From positions 305-16,318 of the forward strand of contig DNHS01000042.1 of NCBI GenBank assembly GCA_003485765.1: DNA of 16,014 nt. Direction: 5' to 3'. The notes below the pieces were generated by a model. It saw only the letters and a program-made list of their open reading frames with translations, was not told where the DNA came from and did no database searches. The DNA comes from Candidatus Omnitrophota bacterium (lineage in GTDB: Bacteria; Omnitrophota; Gorgyraeia; Gorgyraeales; Gorgyraeaceae). How positions within the stretch are numbered: position 1 is the stretch's first letter; each line of letters starts with the position of its first letter. This document shows positions 6,210 to 13,300 of this stretch, one piece after another. A program made the translations under genes and the position numbers.

Positions 6210-6703
6210 CTATGTTTTTCCCAGTGCAAAACTTCCTTCAGGCTTTTTTTTGCATGAGGCTTTTCTTCTTTTTTGGGGTGCCCGACTGTTATCATGCTTA
6301 CCAGCTTATAACCATCCGGTGCGTTGAATATCTTTCTAATATCTTCTGCGTAATCTTTTTTATCTCCTGCTACCCAGCATCCGCCCAGGCCCAAAGCCTC
6401 TATTGCGAGAAGCATATTTTGCGTAGCAGCTGAACAATCTTCAAGGTAATATTTTGTGTCTTTAGAAAATACTGCTACGAGATGCGAAACATCTTTAATA
6501 AAAGGCCCGTTTGGGCATATGCCGCAGATTTTTTTAAGTATTTTCTTCTCCGATGTTACTATGAATTCCCACGGTTGCTCATTCCTGGCAGTCGCAGCCA
6601 GTCTTCCAGCGTCTACAATTTTTTCAATAAGCTCTTTTTCAACCTCTTTATCAGAGTATTCCCGCACACTCTTTCTATTTTTCACCACTTCAAAAAACTC
6701 CAC
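6206..6703 (-). CDS. Small nitroreductase-family flavoprotein
   Basis: This 165-aa protein is a single-domain member of the FMN-dependent nitroreductase superfamily, which reduces nitro compounds, quinones or other acceptors with NAD(P)H. The N-terminal NRKSVREYSD (residues 9-18) provides the usual FMN-phosphate contacts (R10, S12, R14). AATARNEQPWEF near residue 36 and GLGGCWVAGD near residue 105 are further family landmarks. It is near the short end of the family, typical of compact anaerobe members. The start is GTG at 6703-6701, chosen because AGGAGGG lies just upstream, overlapping the TAG of the preceding radical SAM gene (8 bp between genes). It is the last gene of the LemA/TPM operon. 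The substrate cannot be told from sequence, and a role beside the radical SAM protein is inference. Confidence 0.88.
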   Translation of the reverse strand: MEFFEVVKNRKSVREYSDKEVEKELIEKIVDAGRLAATARNEQPWEFIVTSEKKILKKICGICPNGPFIKDVSHLVAVFSKDTKYYLEDCSAATQNMLLAIEALGLGGCWVAGDKKDYAEDIRKIFNAPDGYKLVSMITVGHPKKEEKPHAKKSLKEVLHWEKHS

Positions 6704-6711
6704 ACGCCCTC

Positions 6712-7980
6712 CTAAGAGTTATTCAAATTCGACGTAAAACGCCTTATCTCTCTTGCCTTCCGGATATAAGCCGGCATCAAAAGTTCGGAAAATATAGTTT
6801 TATTATGCCACAAAGGATCGATGCCATCTTTTATTATTTTATTTTTTACCAGAACTTTATAATCTAACGTCCCTGGTATCAGAGAGTAAGACGCTAAAAT
6901 TGCCTTTGCGCTCAGAGAATTTATAAAAATTATATCATCCATAGTATTTTCCATATCAATATAACTTGCGCCCATCAATATATAAACGCCGAGGTCTTTT
7001 TTCGTAAAACCGGATTCTTTTAGATTTCTAAGAGCGAGCTTCAAGTCATTATTATTTACTTTCCCTCCTGTAAATTGCTGGACGCCCTCATCAGACGTTT
7101 CGAGCGATATGCGCAGGTCCCTGAAATTTGTCTTTTTAAAAAGCTCTGCAAGCTCTTCGTCTATAAACCTGGCGTGTAAGCCGTTCGGCGTATGAAAAGT
7201 AAACTGCATGCCTGATGCGATAACAATCCTTAAAAATCTTTTGATGCCTTCTGCGCTTCTATACAAAAGCGCATCATCATAAAAAACAAAGCTCTTTGTC
7301 CCAAACACCCTGTTGTAATACATCACCTCTTCAAACAGATTTACAGGATCTTTCATCTCAAATTTTGCACCGAACATCCTGGAGGCGCAATAAGTGCACC
7401 TAAAAGGGCATCCTGTTGTAAGTTGTATCGGAAGAATATCTTTATCCACCAATAAATCATATGCGGGATAAAACCCGCTCTGATAAAAACATTCCTTATC
7501 AAGAAAGCTGCCTTTCCATACAATATCCGCATTGCTTGTAGAGCATGCGTGCTTATGGCAGATAGTGGCATAAATACCGCCTAACGTTATAGGCGTTTTA
7601 TTAAAACGCTCTTTCAAGAGCCTTATGGCAAGATGAGCTCCCGGATACCAATAAGTCATTCCAGAAGTAACATATATCTCATCTATTTCTGAAAAAGCTG
7701 ATATCTTTTCTAAAAATATCTGAATAGATATGCCGTACCTGAAATAAGGCCTTTCTATATTTTTCAATATTTCCGGTTTCTCTATTTTTTCTTTTTTTAT
7801 CTTTGAAAAACCATCTTCATCTTTATGCCTCGAGCATCCTTCCATGCAATCCACTAGATTTACCTTAGCGCCTTTCCTGCGCAAAAATTCCCCTATGCGC
7901 AAAAGCCCTACCGGCCTTATGCCAAAGTCATATGCGCTGAAATCATATATCCATGGATTGACTAAAAGTACATTCTTCAT
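6712..7980 (-). CDS. Radical SAM protein with N-terminal B12-binding-like domain
   Basis: This 422-aa protein has an N-terminal Rossmann-type segment (VLLVNPW, then VTSGMTYWYPGAHLA) typical of cobalamin-binding-domain radical SAM enzymes. It lacks a DxHxxG motif, so cobalamin, if bound, would be base-off without a lower histidine ligand. The radical SAM core follows, with the cluster ligands C191, C195 and C198 in TGCPFRCTYCAS, then FVFYDDALL, LRISLETSDEG and GVYILMGASY in the expected barrel order. It should cleave SAM reductively at a [4Fe-4S] cluster in the cytoplasm. The substrate is not recognisable. Its start codon overlaps the lemA stop by 1 nt (TAATG), indicating translational coupling, and the nitroreductase follows after 8 bp. 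That places it in the LemA/TPM operon, an unusual setting for this family. Confidence 0.85.
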   Translation of the reverse strand: MKNVLLVNPWIYDFSAYDFGIRPVGLLRIGEFLRRKGAKVNLVDCMEGCSRHKDEDGFSKIKKEKIEKPEILKNIERPYFRYGISIQIFLEKISAFSEIDEIYVTSGMTYWYPGAHLAIRLLKERFNKTPITLGGIYATICHKHACSTSNADIVWKGSFLDKECFYQSGFYPAYDLLVDKDILPIQLTTGCPFRCTYCASRMFGAKFEMKDPVNLFEEVMYYNRVFGTKSFVFYDDALLYRSAEGIKRFLRIVIASGMQFTFHTPNGLHARFIDEELAELFKKTNFRDLRISLETSDEGVQQFTGGKVNNNDLKLALRNLKESGFTKKDLGVYILMGASYIDMENTMDDIIFINSLSAKAILASYSLIPGTLDYKVLVKNKIIKDGIDPLWHNKTIFSELLMPAYIRKAREIRRFTSNLNNS

Positions 7981-8546
7981 TAAAAAGTAACTTTGGGAAC
8001 CTCTTTTGCGCCTTCAACTGCCTGAAAATAAACCCTTGGCTGGCCTAAACCCCTCAAACTGCAAAAAACGCTGCCGAATATAGTCCTTTGATATGCATTG
8101 AATGTCTTTACTACATCATTGTACCTCATCCTTTCAACCGCAATCCTATTTTCAGTGCCTTCTAATTGCGCCTGAAGGTTCAGGAAATTTTCATTTGCCT
8201 TTAATTCAGGGTAATTCTCTGACACCATTAAAATCTTTGAGAGCGTATCTGTTATAGCGTTAGCTGTCTGTATTTTATCTTGCGTAGTTGCTGCCTTTGC
8301 CCACTGGCTCCTGAGTTCAGTTATTTTTTCAAATGTGCCTCTTTCATGCTCCATGTAACCTTTTACAGTGTTCACAAGATTCGGAATCAGGTCATTCCTC
8401 CTCTGCAGCTGATTTTCAACCTGGGCCCAGGCATTATTCACCTGCTCATCCAGTATAACAGGCTTATTAAGCCCTGCTATAACCATGCCTCCAAAAACTA
8501 TTACCACTCCAACAATAACCAACAAAACTATCCCTATCTTTTTCAT
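7980..8546 (-). CDS. lemA: LemA family membrane-anchored protein
   Basis: This 188-aa protein has an N-terminal transmembrane helix (IGIVLLVIVGVVIVFGGMVI, residues 4-23). A helical LemA domain follows, with the hallmark NNAWAQVENQLQRRNDLIPN near residues 36-55, a long coiled-coil-like middle, GTENRIAVERMRYND, and a conserved tail ending GAKEVPKVTF. LemA proteins are outside-facing helical bundles of unclear molecular role, widely paired with TPM/YgcG proteins as here. The start at 8546 was chosen over an in-frame ATG at 8579 because a perfect AAGGAGGA (8553-8560) precedes it and it gives the typical N-terminus; the longer version would translate into an intergenic palindrome. The radical SAM gene overlaps the stop codon. 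Confidence 0.92.
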   Translation of the reverse strand: MKKIGIVLLVIVGVVIVFGGMVIAGLNKPVILDEQVNNAWAQVENQLQRRNDLIPNLVNTVKGYMEHERGTFEKITELRSQWAKAATTQDKIQTANAITDTLSKILMVSENYPELKANENFLNLQAQLEGTENRIAVERMRYNDVVKTFNAYQRTIFGSVFCSLRGLGQPRVYFQAVEGAKEVPKVTF

Positions 8547-8562
8547 AATAAATCCTCCTTTA

Positions 8563-8594
8563 AAGTAGGGGACAGGCATGCCTGTCCCCTACTT
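8563..8594. repeat. Perfect 32-bp palindrome between TPM and lemA genes
   Basis: The sequence reads identically on both strands from 8563 to 8594, with half-site AAGTAGGGGACAGGCA and no loop. It occupies the space between the TPM gene and the lemA ribosome binding site, and the TPM stop codon (8595-8593) uses bases of its arm. As RNA it would fold into a GC-rich hairpin. It resembles dispersed GGGGACAGGC...GCCTGTCCCC intergenic repeats found in several bacterial phyla. A mild terminator, mRNA-processing or protein-binding role is possible. Confidence 0.85.
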
Positions 8595-9333
8595 ACCAGC
8601 GGCCGGATGCTCCTCCGCCGCCTGAAAAACCACCTCCGAAACCTCCAAATCCTCCGCTAAATCCTCCTGAGCTGCTCCCACCATGCCAATAACCGCCCCT
8701 CCCTCTGCCTGTACCTGACATTGGAATAAACCAGAAAAAACTCCGCCTTATTAACATTATAATAACAAGGATCAGAAATAAAAAGTCAAAAATAGAAAAC
8801 TTTTTTGAAGAGGCGGTTATTTTTATATTTTCCAATTCGGAAATTTCTACATTATATTCGCTGGCTATCAGCTTACTAATAACCGCTGCGCCATGGAGAA
8901 CGCCTGCGTCGTAATCTCCATTTTTAAAAAACGGGATCATAGACTTTTGTATAATATTATTAGCAAGCGCATCCGGTATTGCGCCTTCAAGCCCATACCC
9001 TACTTCTATTCTCACTCGCCTGTCTTTTACAGCTACAAGAATAAGGACTCCATTATTCTTCTGTTTCTGGCCAATGCCCCATTTCTCAAAAAGTTTTACT
9101 GCATAAGTTTCTATATCAAGTGGAGAAGTTGCATCAATAGTTAAAATGGCTAACTGGCTTGTGGTCTTATTTTCAATCTCAGCTGAAAGGGCCGTGAGTT
9201 TAGCCTTTGTTTCGCTTGATAAAATATTCGCATAATCATTTACATAGCCGGTATAATTCTGAAAATTTACCTCTTCGCAGAACCCGATGCCTGTAAAAAT
9301 AAAAAGGCTTAGCGCTATAAAGATCTTTTTCAT
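8593..9333 (-). CDS. TPM-domain protein, YgcG-like
   Basis: This 246-aa protein has a signal peptide (residues 1-19, ending GIGFC), a TPM domain (about 28-160) with YVNDYANILSS, WGIGQKQKNNGVLILVA and the very conserved VGYGLEGAIPD (111-121), one transmembrane helix (about 180-196), and a glycine/serine-rich tail ending SGGGGASGRW. This is the standard architecture of YgcG-like membrane proteins: the TPM domain faces outside the cytoplasmic membrane and the low-complexity tail lies beyond the helix. Their function is unproven; links to the photosystem II repair protein TLP18.3 suggest a phosphatase or membrane-maintenance role. The ATG overlaps the stop of the upstream nucleotidyltransferase-like gene (ATGA), and lemA follows after 46 bp, the typical partnership. 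Confidence 0.92.
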   Translation of the reverse strand: MKKIFIALSLFIFTGIGFCEEVNFQNYTGYVNDYANILSSETKAKLTALSAEIENKTTSQLAILTIDATSPLDIETYAVKLFEKWGIGQKQKNNGVLILVAVKDRRVRIEVGYGLEGAIPDALANNIIQKSMIPFFKNGDYDAGVLHGAAVISKLIASEYNVEISELENIKITASSKKFSIFDFLFLILVIIMLIRRSFFWFIPMSGTGRGRGGYWHGGSSSGGFSGGFGGFGGGFSGGGGASGRW

Positions 9334-10052
9334 GAAACCTTTTCTATCTCTCTCAAATATTTCTCAAAAAATACTTCTGTATCCTCTCCCTTTATCTTTT
9401 CGTCATTCATCCTATCTCTTAAAATAGCGATAAATACGTCCTTAGCAAGACCATAGTGGTTACAAAATTCTATGAGTATCTGTTCTTTATCCACAGGAGG
9501 CTTTTGGGGTTTCTGTCTGAGAAGCGCCCTAAATACAGGGATAAGCGAGTTCAAGGATTCTTTCATGAGGGCCTCGACGCCTTTTTTCTTAAGCCCTATT
9601 TCCAAATAAGCCTGGCGGATTCTTATAAGCTTTCCCTCTATTTCTCTTTTGCAGAAAAGTTTCAGGTTGGCTTCGTCTATATTTAAGCCGCTGAACACGT
9701 CTTCGCCATAGACTAAAATATTATTTTCTTTTATCTCAATAAATTCTATCGGGAAAGTGTCTTTAGATGTTTCAATGTGAGATAAAGATAAAAATAAAGG
9801 CGCTGTTATTCTTTTGGGTATGCCGGAATTTATAGCAGAAAGTGAGCTTTTTAACTGTTGAAATCTGAGATCTTTAAATATAACAGCCAGATTTATATCT
9901 GATTTTTTTATCATGAAATATTTTCCTGTGGCGCTCCCATACATGACCACAGAAACTATATTTTCTTTATGAATATCAAGAAGCCTGATTAGATAAGAAC
10001 GTATAATAACTTTCAATTCAGGCCTTAAGCCATCTAATTTTAAACTTTCCAT
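9330..10052 (-). CDS. Nucleotidyltransferase-like protein with altered active site
   Basis: This 240-aa protein has the N-terminal fold of the DNA-polymerase-beta/MNT nucleotidyltransferases. It contains VVMYGSATGKY (residues 35-45), giving the GS pair at 39-40, followed by SDINLAVIF at 51-59, where the family expects DxD. Here the second aspartate is asparagine (D52, N54), so one metal ligand is changed and catalysis may be weak, altered or lost. The C-terminal half (about 130-240) is helical and lysine-rich. No membrane segment is present. The start has a G-rich ribosome site (GGGGGGA) 3 bp upstream. It lies 13 bp after marC and overlaps the TPM gene by 4 nt (ATGA), so it is translated together with the TPM/LemA pair. 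A substrate-binding or regulatory role, or nucleotidylation of a partner, is inference. Confidence 0.75.
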   Translation of the reverse strand: MESLKLDGLRPELKVIIRSYLIRLLDIHKENIVSVVMYGSATGKYFMIKKSDINLAVIFKDLRFQQLKSSLSAINSGIPKRITAPLFLSLSHIETSKDTFPIEFIEIKENNILVYGEDVFSGLNIDEANLKLFCKREIEGKLIRIRQAYLEIGLKKKGVEALMKESLNSLIPVFRALLRQKPQKPPVDKEQILIEFCNHYGLAKDVFIAILRDRMNDEKIKGEDTEVFFEKYLREIEKVS

Positions 10053-10065
10053 TTTCCCCCCTGCA

Positions 10066-10647
10066 TTATAAGTGGAAGATCTGAATAATGCCCTTCCGAA
10101 TAAGCATTACTGCTATTGCGGCTAAAAGAAGATTTGTAACTTTTGACAACGCCCTTGAACCAGCCTTCCCGAGAATCTTTATTATGACATCAGAAAGTGA
10201 AAGTATAACGCCTGCCAATAAAATATTGACTAACACCGATGTAAGCGTGGCAGTTAAACCGTATTCTCCTATAATAATCAATGATGTGGTCAGAACAGCA
10301 GGCCCTACAATGAGCGGCGTCCCCAGAGGTACTGCCCCGAGTTCCTGATTGGCATACTGGCTTCCTTTACCCGGGCCCCTTATATCTGCAACAGCAATAT
10401 AAAAAAGAATCGAACCGCCTGCGACCATGAAATCGCCAAGGGTTATACCCATAAGATTAAAAACAGCCTTGCCAAGGAAGATGAAACCAACTGCCAGGCA
10501 CATAGCTGTAACCATGGATTGCAGTATTATTCTGGATTTTTCTTTTTTCTTAACGCCTTCTGTGAGCCCTACAAAAAGAGGCAGGACACCTATAGCGTCG
10601 ACTGCTACAAAGATAGGAATAAAAGCCAATAAGACATTCTTAATCAT
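10066..10647 (-). CDS. MarC family integral membrane protein
   Basis: This 193-aa protein has about six hydrophobic helices and matches the MarC/UPF0056 family along its whole length. Landmarks are the first helix with FVAVDAIGVLPLFVGLTEG (residues 13-31), AGGSILFYIAVADI (76-89), and the VPLGTPLIVGPAVLTTSL segment (106-123). The family sits in the cytoplasmic membrane; its transport substrate is not established, and its historical link to multiple antibiotic resistance was not upheld. The ATG at 10647 has a GAGGT Shine-Dalgarno seven bases upstream. It precedes the nucleotidyltransferase-like gene by 13 bp and follows a possible 39-aa gene by 26 bp. Confidence 0.92.
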   Translation of the reverse strand: MIKNVLLAFIPIFVAVDAIGVLPLFVGLTEGVKKKEKSRIILQSMVTAMCLAVGFIFLGKAVFNLMGITLGDFMVAGGSILFYIAVADIRGPGKGSQYANQELGAVPLGTPLIVGPAVLTTSLIIIGEYGLTATLTSVLVNILLAGVILSLSDVIIKILGKAGSRALSKVTNLLLAAIAVMLIRKGIIQIFHL

Positions 10648-10673
10648 AATCTACCTCGTTTGGCAGTTAGGGC

Positions 10674-10793
10674 CTATAACTTTCTTCTGTTTCTTTCCTG
10701 CTTCTTCAATAGGCCTTTTATATTTTTGATTAAAAGATATGCCCTGACTTTATTGATTCTGATAAAACCGCGTGGCTTTTTAGTGTCTTCCAT
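10674..10793 (-). CDS. Candidate 39-aa basic protein
   Basis: An open frame of 39 codons starts at ATG 10793-10791 and ends in TAG (10676-10674), within a gap that otherwise lacks a gene. The product starts MEDTKKPRGFIRINK, contains YLLIKNIKGLLKK and ends RNRRKL, and is strongly basic (about 14 Lys/Arg). It lies between a good promoter (10857-10885) and marC, on the same strand. The ribosome site is weak; a TTG three codons upstream with AGAAAG before it is an alternative start. No family is recognised. Basic composition and the promoter-gene order support a real small gene, but chance cannot be excluded. Confidence 0.45.
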   Translation of the reverse strand: MEDTKKPRGFIRINKVRAYLLIKNIKGLLKKQERNRRKL

Positions 10794-10856
10794 CTGTTGC
10801 AATTCTTTCTATCTATATTAATACTGCTTTATAATTTTTGATCTATCAATAAAACT

Positions 10857-10885
10857 ATAATACATATAATAGCCCCTATAGTCAA
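10857..10885 (-). promoter_or_regulatory. Promoter for the small ORF-marC-LemA operon
   Basis: On the minus strand, TTGACT (10880-10885) and TATTAT (10857-10862) are separated by 17 bp. Transcription should start near 10850, about 57 nt before the small ORF. The -35 box overlaps the TGA stop of the last arsenosugar-operon gene, and no intrinsic terminator is visible there, so read-through from the upstream operon may add to this promoter's output. Confidence 0.6.
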
Positions 10886-11553
10886 GAAAATAGCTGTTCT
10901 AAGAATTTTATAATAGGGGTCAAGCCAATAGGATTTGCTTTATAAATTTTTGGAAGCTGGCGGCAGAAATTAAGCAAGTCATCTTTATTATCTATATCAA
11001 GAACTTTCTCTAATAAACTAAATCTAACTCTTAATTTTTTAATTGTTCCCAATGTTTGCTTAAAAACATTATATGAACCCCAGTCTATATGCTGAAATAT
11101 CTCTTTATAAAAAGACGATAAACCCACAAGATAATAGCCGCCATCAAACGCTGGTCCCAAGACACATTCTGTATCTTTTAACTTTTCAAAGGCATCAAGG
11201 ACTAATTTTTTATTTAGGGCAGGGCTATCTGTTCCAATAGCTACAACCTTTTTGGCCCCCTTTTGGAAGGTAAGCCTGAAGGCGGCTAATAATCTTTCTC
11301 CTAAGTCCTTGCCTTTTTGGGGATATAAAATTTCTCCTCCTAACCACCTCTTTATCTCGTTTCTTTTAGAGGCAGGAGAATAAAATATTACCCTTGTAAA
11401 ATTCTTATCTTTTATCCGTGACAGAATTGTTTTTACAAATAAACGGTAAAGCTCGCTTGCGTTCTTCCTGCCTATCTCTTTAGCTAATCTTGTCTTGACA
11501 AAGCCAGCCCGTGGATATTTGACAAAGATGATTAGAACATTATCCGAAAACAT
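10882..11553 (-). CDS. TIGR04282-type transferase of arsenosugar clusters
   Basis: This 223-aa cytoplasmic protein belongs to the CofC-like/DUF2064 nucleotidyl- or glycosyl-transferase fold originally described as transferase 1 associated with the radical-SAM/seleno-domain protein (now ArsS). Landmarks in order are VKYPRAGFVKTRLA (11-24), GKDLGERL (81-88), GTDSPAL (107-113), GPAFDGGYYLVGL (133-145) and DIDNKDDL (186-193). The likely role is activation or attachment of the sugar portion in arsenosugar synthesis, but the exact reaction is not proven. It starts 4 bp after the arsS-arsM stop codon without a clear Shine-Dalgarno, suggesting translational coupling. It is the last gene of the operon; its stop overlaps the next operon's -35 box. 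Confidence 0.88.
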   Translation of the reverse strand: MFSDNVLIIFVKYPRAGFVKTRLAKEIGRKNASELYRLFVKTILSRIKDKNFTRVIFYSPASKRNEIKRWLGGEILYPQKGKDLGERLLAAFRLTFQKGAKKVVAIGTDSPALNKKLVLDAFEKLKDTECVLGPAFDGGYYLVGLSSFYKEIFQHIDWGSYNVFKQTLGTIKKLRVRFSLLEKVLDIDNKDDLLNFCRQLPKIYKANPIGLTPIIKFLEQLFS

Positions 11554-11557
11554 ATTT

Positions 11558-13300
11558 TTAACAACAGGTTTTATTCTTTTTTGATTTATATCCCCGCACC
11601 GTAATAGAATAAAATTGCAATCCTTCCACTTCTTTATATTTAAAATTTTTCAAAATCTCTAAGGCGTAGAATCCTGCATCTTTTGCCTTGGACAAAAATT
11701 CATTTTGGGTTAATGCCCCTGATATACATTCCCCCCATAGTTCCTGGTTATTCTTCATAAAAACAGGGACTTCTTTATTGCTAACGACATCAGAAATAAC
11801 AAATCTGCCGCCATCTTTCAAGATTCTATAGATCTCTTTAAATACTTTGGATTTGTCAGAAGACAAATTCAATACACAATTAGAAGTTACTAAATCTATT
11901 GATTCAGATTCAACTGGCACATCTTCTAGAAAACCATGTCTAAATTCACAATTTAAAAATCCTAAATTACTTGATACATGCTCCAAAGCCTTATTGGCCT
12001 TCTGTAACATCTCTTCAGTCATATCGACTCCAATAACCTTACCAGGAATACCTACCTTTTTAGCAGCAATAAAACAGTCAATACCTGCGCCGCAGCCTAA
12101 ATCCACAACAGCTTCTCCTTGCGCTGGCTGAGCTATGCTGATAGGGCTTCCGCATCCATAAGAAACCTCTAATGCCTCTTTAGGAATATACGACATATCT
12201 TCTTTTTCATAAGTTGCCGGACAGCAGAGTTCCTTCTTAGGCCTTAGCGCTGCGTCCTGATAAAAATACTTTACGTTCTGTCGAACCGTATCGAGTTTTA
12301 GTAAACCCCGCCCCTGCGCGCAGGGGCAGGGTAAATCTAACGCGCCCTGACAGCTCGAGCCTGAACCAGCAGCGCAGGCAAGGCAGTGCTCGCCAAAGAT
12401 TATCTCTTTAGCTTCTAATTCCACAGGGCTTATAGTATCGATTGTAAGAATTCTACCATCCGCATCCTTCAATGCCAGTCCTAATACTAAATTAAAATCG
12501 CAATCATAGAGCCTGCCATCCCAGTCCACGCTTAAGAAAGTGCGGCACATAAGATTTCCCAAAACACCAGCATTAAAATTGTCCTTTAAGAGGTTATTAT
12601 ATTTTTCATAGGCCCTATTAGTTTCTAAATAGTCATTAAATCTCCCTAAAGGAACATTTGTTATTGTAATGAGGCGATTAAAGCCTATACCATACTCTTT
12701 ATTTAAATTGCGTTTGTAATCTATTTCTAGTCTATGCTGCTCTAAAGGCAAGTTTGGCCCAATGGGATTATGCGCTAAATCCAATTGCAGCTCATTGACT
12801 TTTCCATAGCCTAATTCATTTAAGATGCGCAGCGCCTTTAAGCTTTTTTCAAAAATGCCTTTGCCGCGCTGTCGGTCAACATTTTCTTTTGTATAACAAG
12901 GCAGGGAACAGATAAGATGAACTCTGTTTTCTTTAAAAAAATTGGGCAGATGTTCGCTGCCAGGTTCAAATATAACCGTAAGATTAGAACGCACAATAAT
13001 TTCATTTACTAAAGACCTTGCAGATTTTACCAAATAATCAAAGTTGGGATTCAGTTCCGGAGCGCCCCCTGTTATATCTAATATTAAGCCTTTATGTTCT
13101 GAAAGGTATTTTAAAATATCATTCACTCTTTTTCGCGACATTATATTTTTCCCTTGCGGCGAGGCATTCATATGACAATGAAGGCAACTCTGGTTACAGA
13201 GATTACCCATATTGGCCTGTAAGGTAGTTAAACGTTCCCTTCGCAACATATCTTTATATTTTACATTGTGTTTATCAAGGACTTTCACAAACGCGTTCAT
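11558..13300 (-). CDS. arsS: ArsS radical SAM-ArsM-like arsenite methyltransferase fusion
   Basis: This 580-aa protein joins two enzymes. Residues 1-322 are ArsS-like: cluster cysteines C35/C39/C42 in CNQSCLHC, TGGAPELNP near 78-86, LDLAHNPIGPNLPL, and the Cys-rich C-terminal part (C252, C267, C306, C309, C317). Residues about 337-570 are a SAM-dependent methyltransferase of the arsenite type, with VVDLGCGAGIDC (398-409) and four conserved-position cysteines: LCCP (359-360), YGCG (383), SNCV (475) and GECISGA (525). ArsM methylates arsenite; ArsS transfers a 5'-deoxyadenosyl group from SAM to dimethylarsenite, the committed step to arsenosugars. The start is ATG 13300, with AAGGAGG upstream and an ATGA overlap with the TVP38 gene, rather than an in-frame ATG at 13375 inside that gene. 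The protein ends KTCC. A GC-rich palindrome encodes the junction (323-332). Confidence 0.9.
   Translation of the reverse strand: MNAFVKVLDKHNVKYKDMLRRERLTTLQANMGNLCNQSCLHCHMNASPQGKNIMSRKRVNDILKYLSEHKGLILDITGGAPELNPNFDYLVKSARSLVNEIIVRSNLTVIFEPGSEHLPNFFKENRVHLICSLPCYTKENVDRQRGKGIFEKSLKALRILNELGYGKVNELQLDLAHNPIGPNLPLEQHRLEIDYKRNLNKEYGIGFNRLITITNVPLGRFNDYLETNRAYEKYNNLLKDNFNAGVLGNLMCRTFLSVDWDGRLYDCDFNLVLGLALKDADGRILTIDTISPVELEAKEIIFGEHCLACAAGSGSSCQGALDLPCPCAQGRGLLKLDTVRQNVKYFYQDAALRPKKELCCPATYEKEDMSYIPKEALEVSYGCGSPISIAQPAQGEAVVDLGCGAGIDCFIAAKKVGIPGKVIGVDMTEEMLQKANKALEHVSSNLGFLNCEFRHGFLEDVPVESESIDLVTSNCVLNLSSDKSKVFKEIYRILKDGGRFVISDVVSNKEVPVFMKNNQELWGECISGALTQNEFLSKAKDAGFYALEILKNFKYKEVEGLQFYSITVRGYKSKKNKTCC
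12305..12332. repeat. GC-rich palindrome at the ArsS-ArsM junction
   Basis: GCCCCTGCG (12310-12318) is followed directly by its perfect mirror CGCAGGGGC (12319-12327). Extending outward gives a 28-bp palindrome, 12305-12332, with one mismatched pair. It is far richer in G+C than the neighbouring sequence and encodes LPCPCAQGRG, the short linker between the radical SAM and methyltransferase halves, with no frame disruption. Confidence 0.7.

Noticed and set aside
8547..8579. Longer LemA start giving an MPVPYFKGGFI extension
   Set aside because: The extension is translated from the intergenic palindrome and from the strong Shine-Dalgarno of the real start at 8546.
10794..10880. tRNA, riboswitch or intrinsic terminator downstream of the arsenosugar operon
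   Set aside because: No cloverleaf, conserved riboswitch core, or GC stem with T-run was found; only a promoter and weak AT-rich inverted repeats.
11558..11569. Selenocysteine at the ArsS C-terminus
   Set aside because: ArsS was first described as a radical-SAM/selenodomain protein, but here the frame ends KTCC followed by TAA, with no in-frame TGA.
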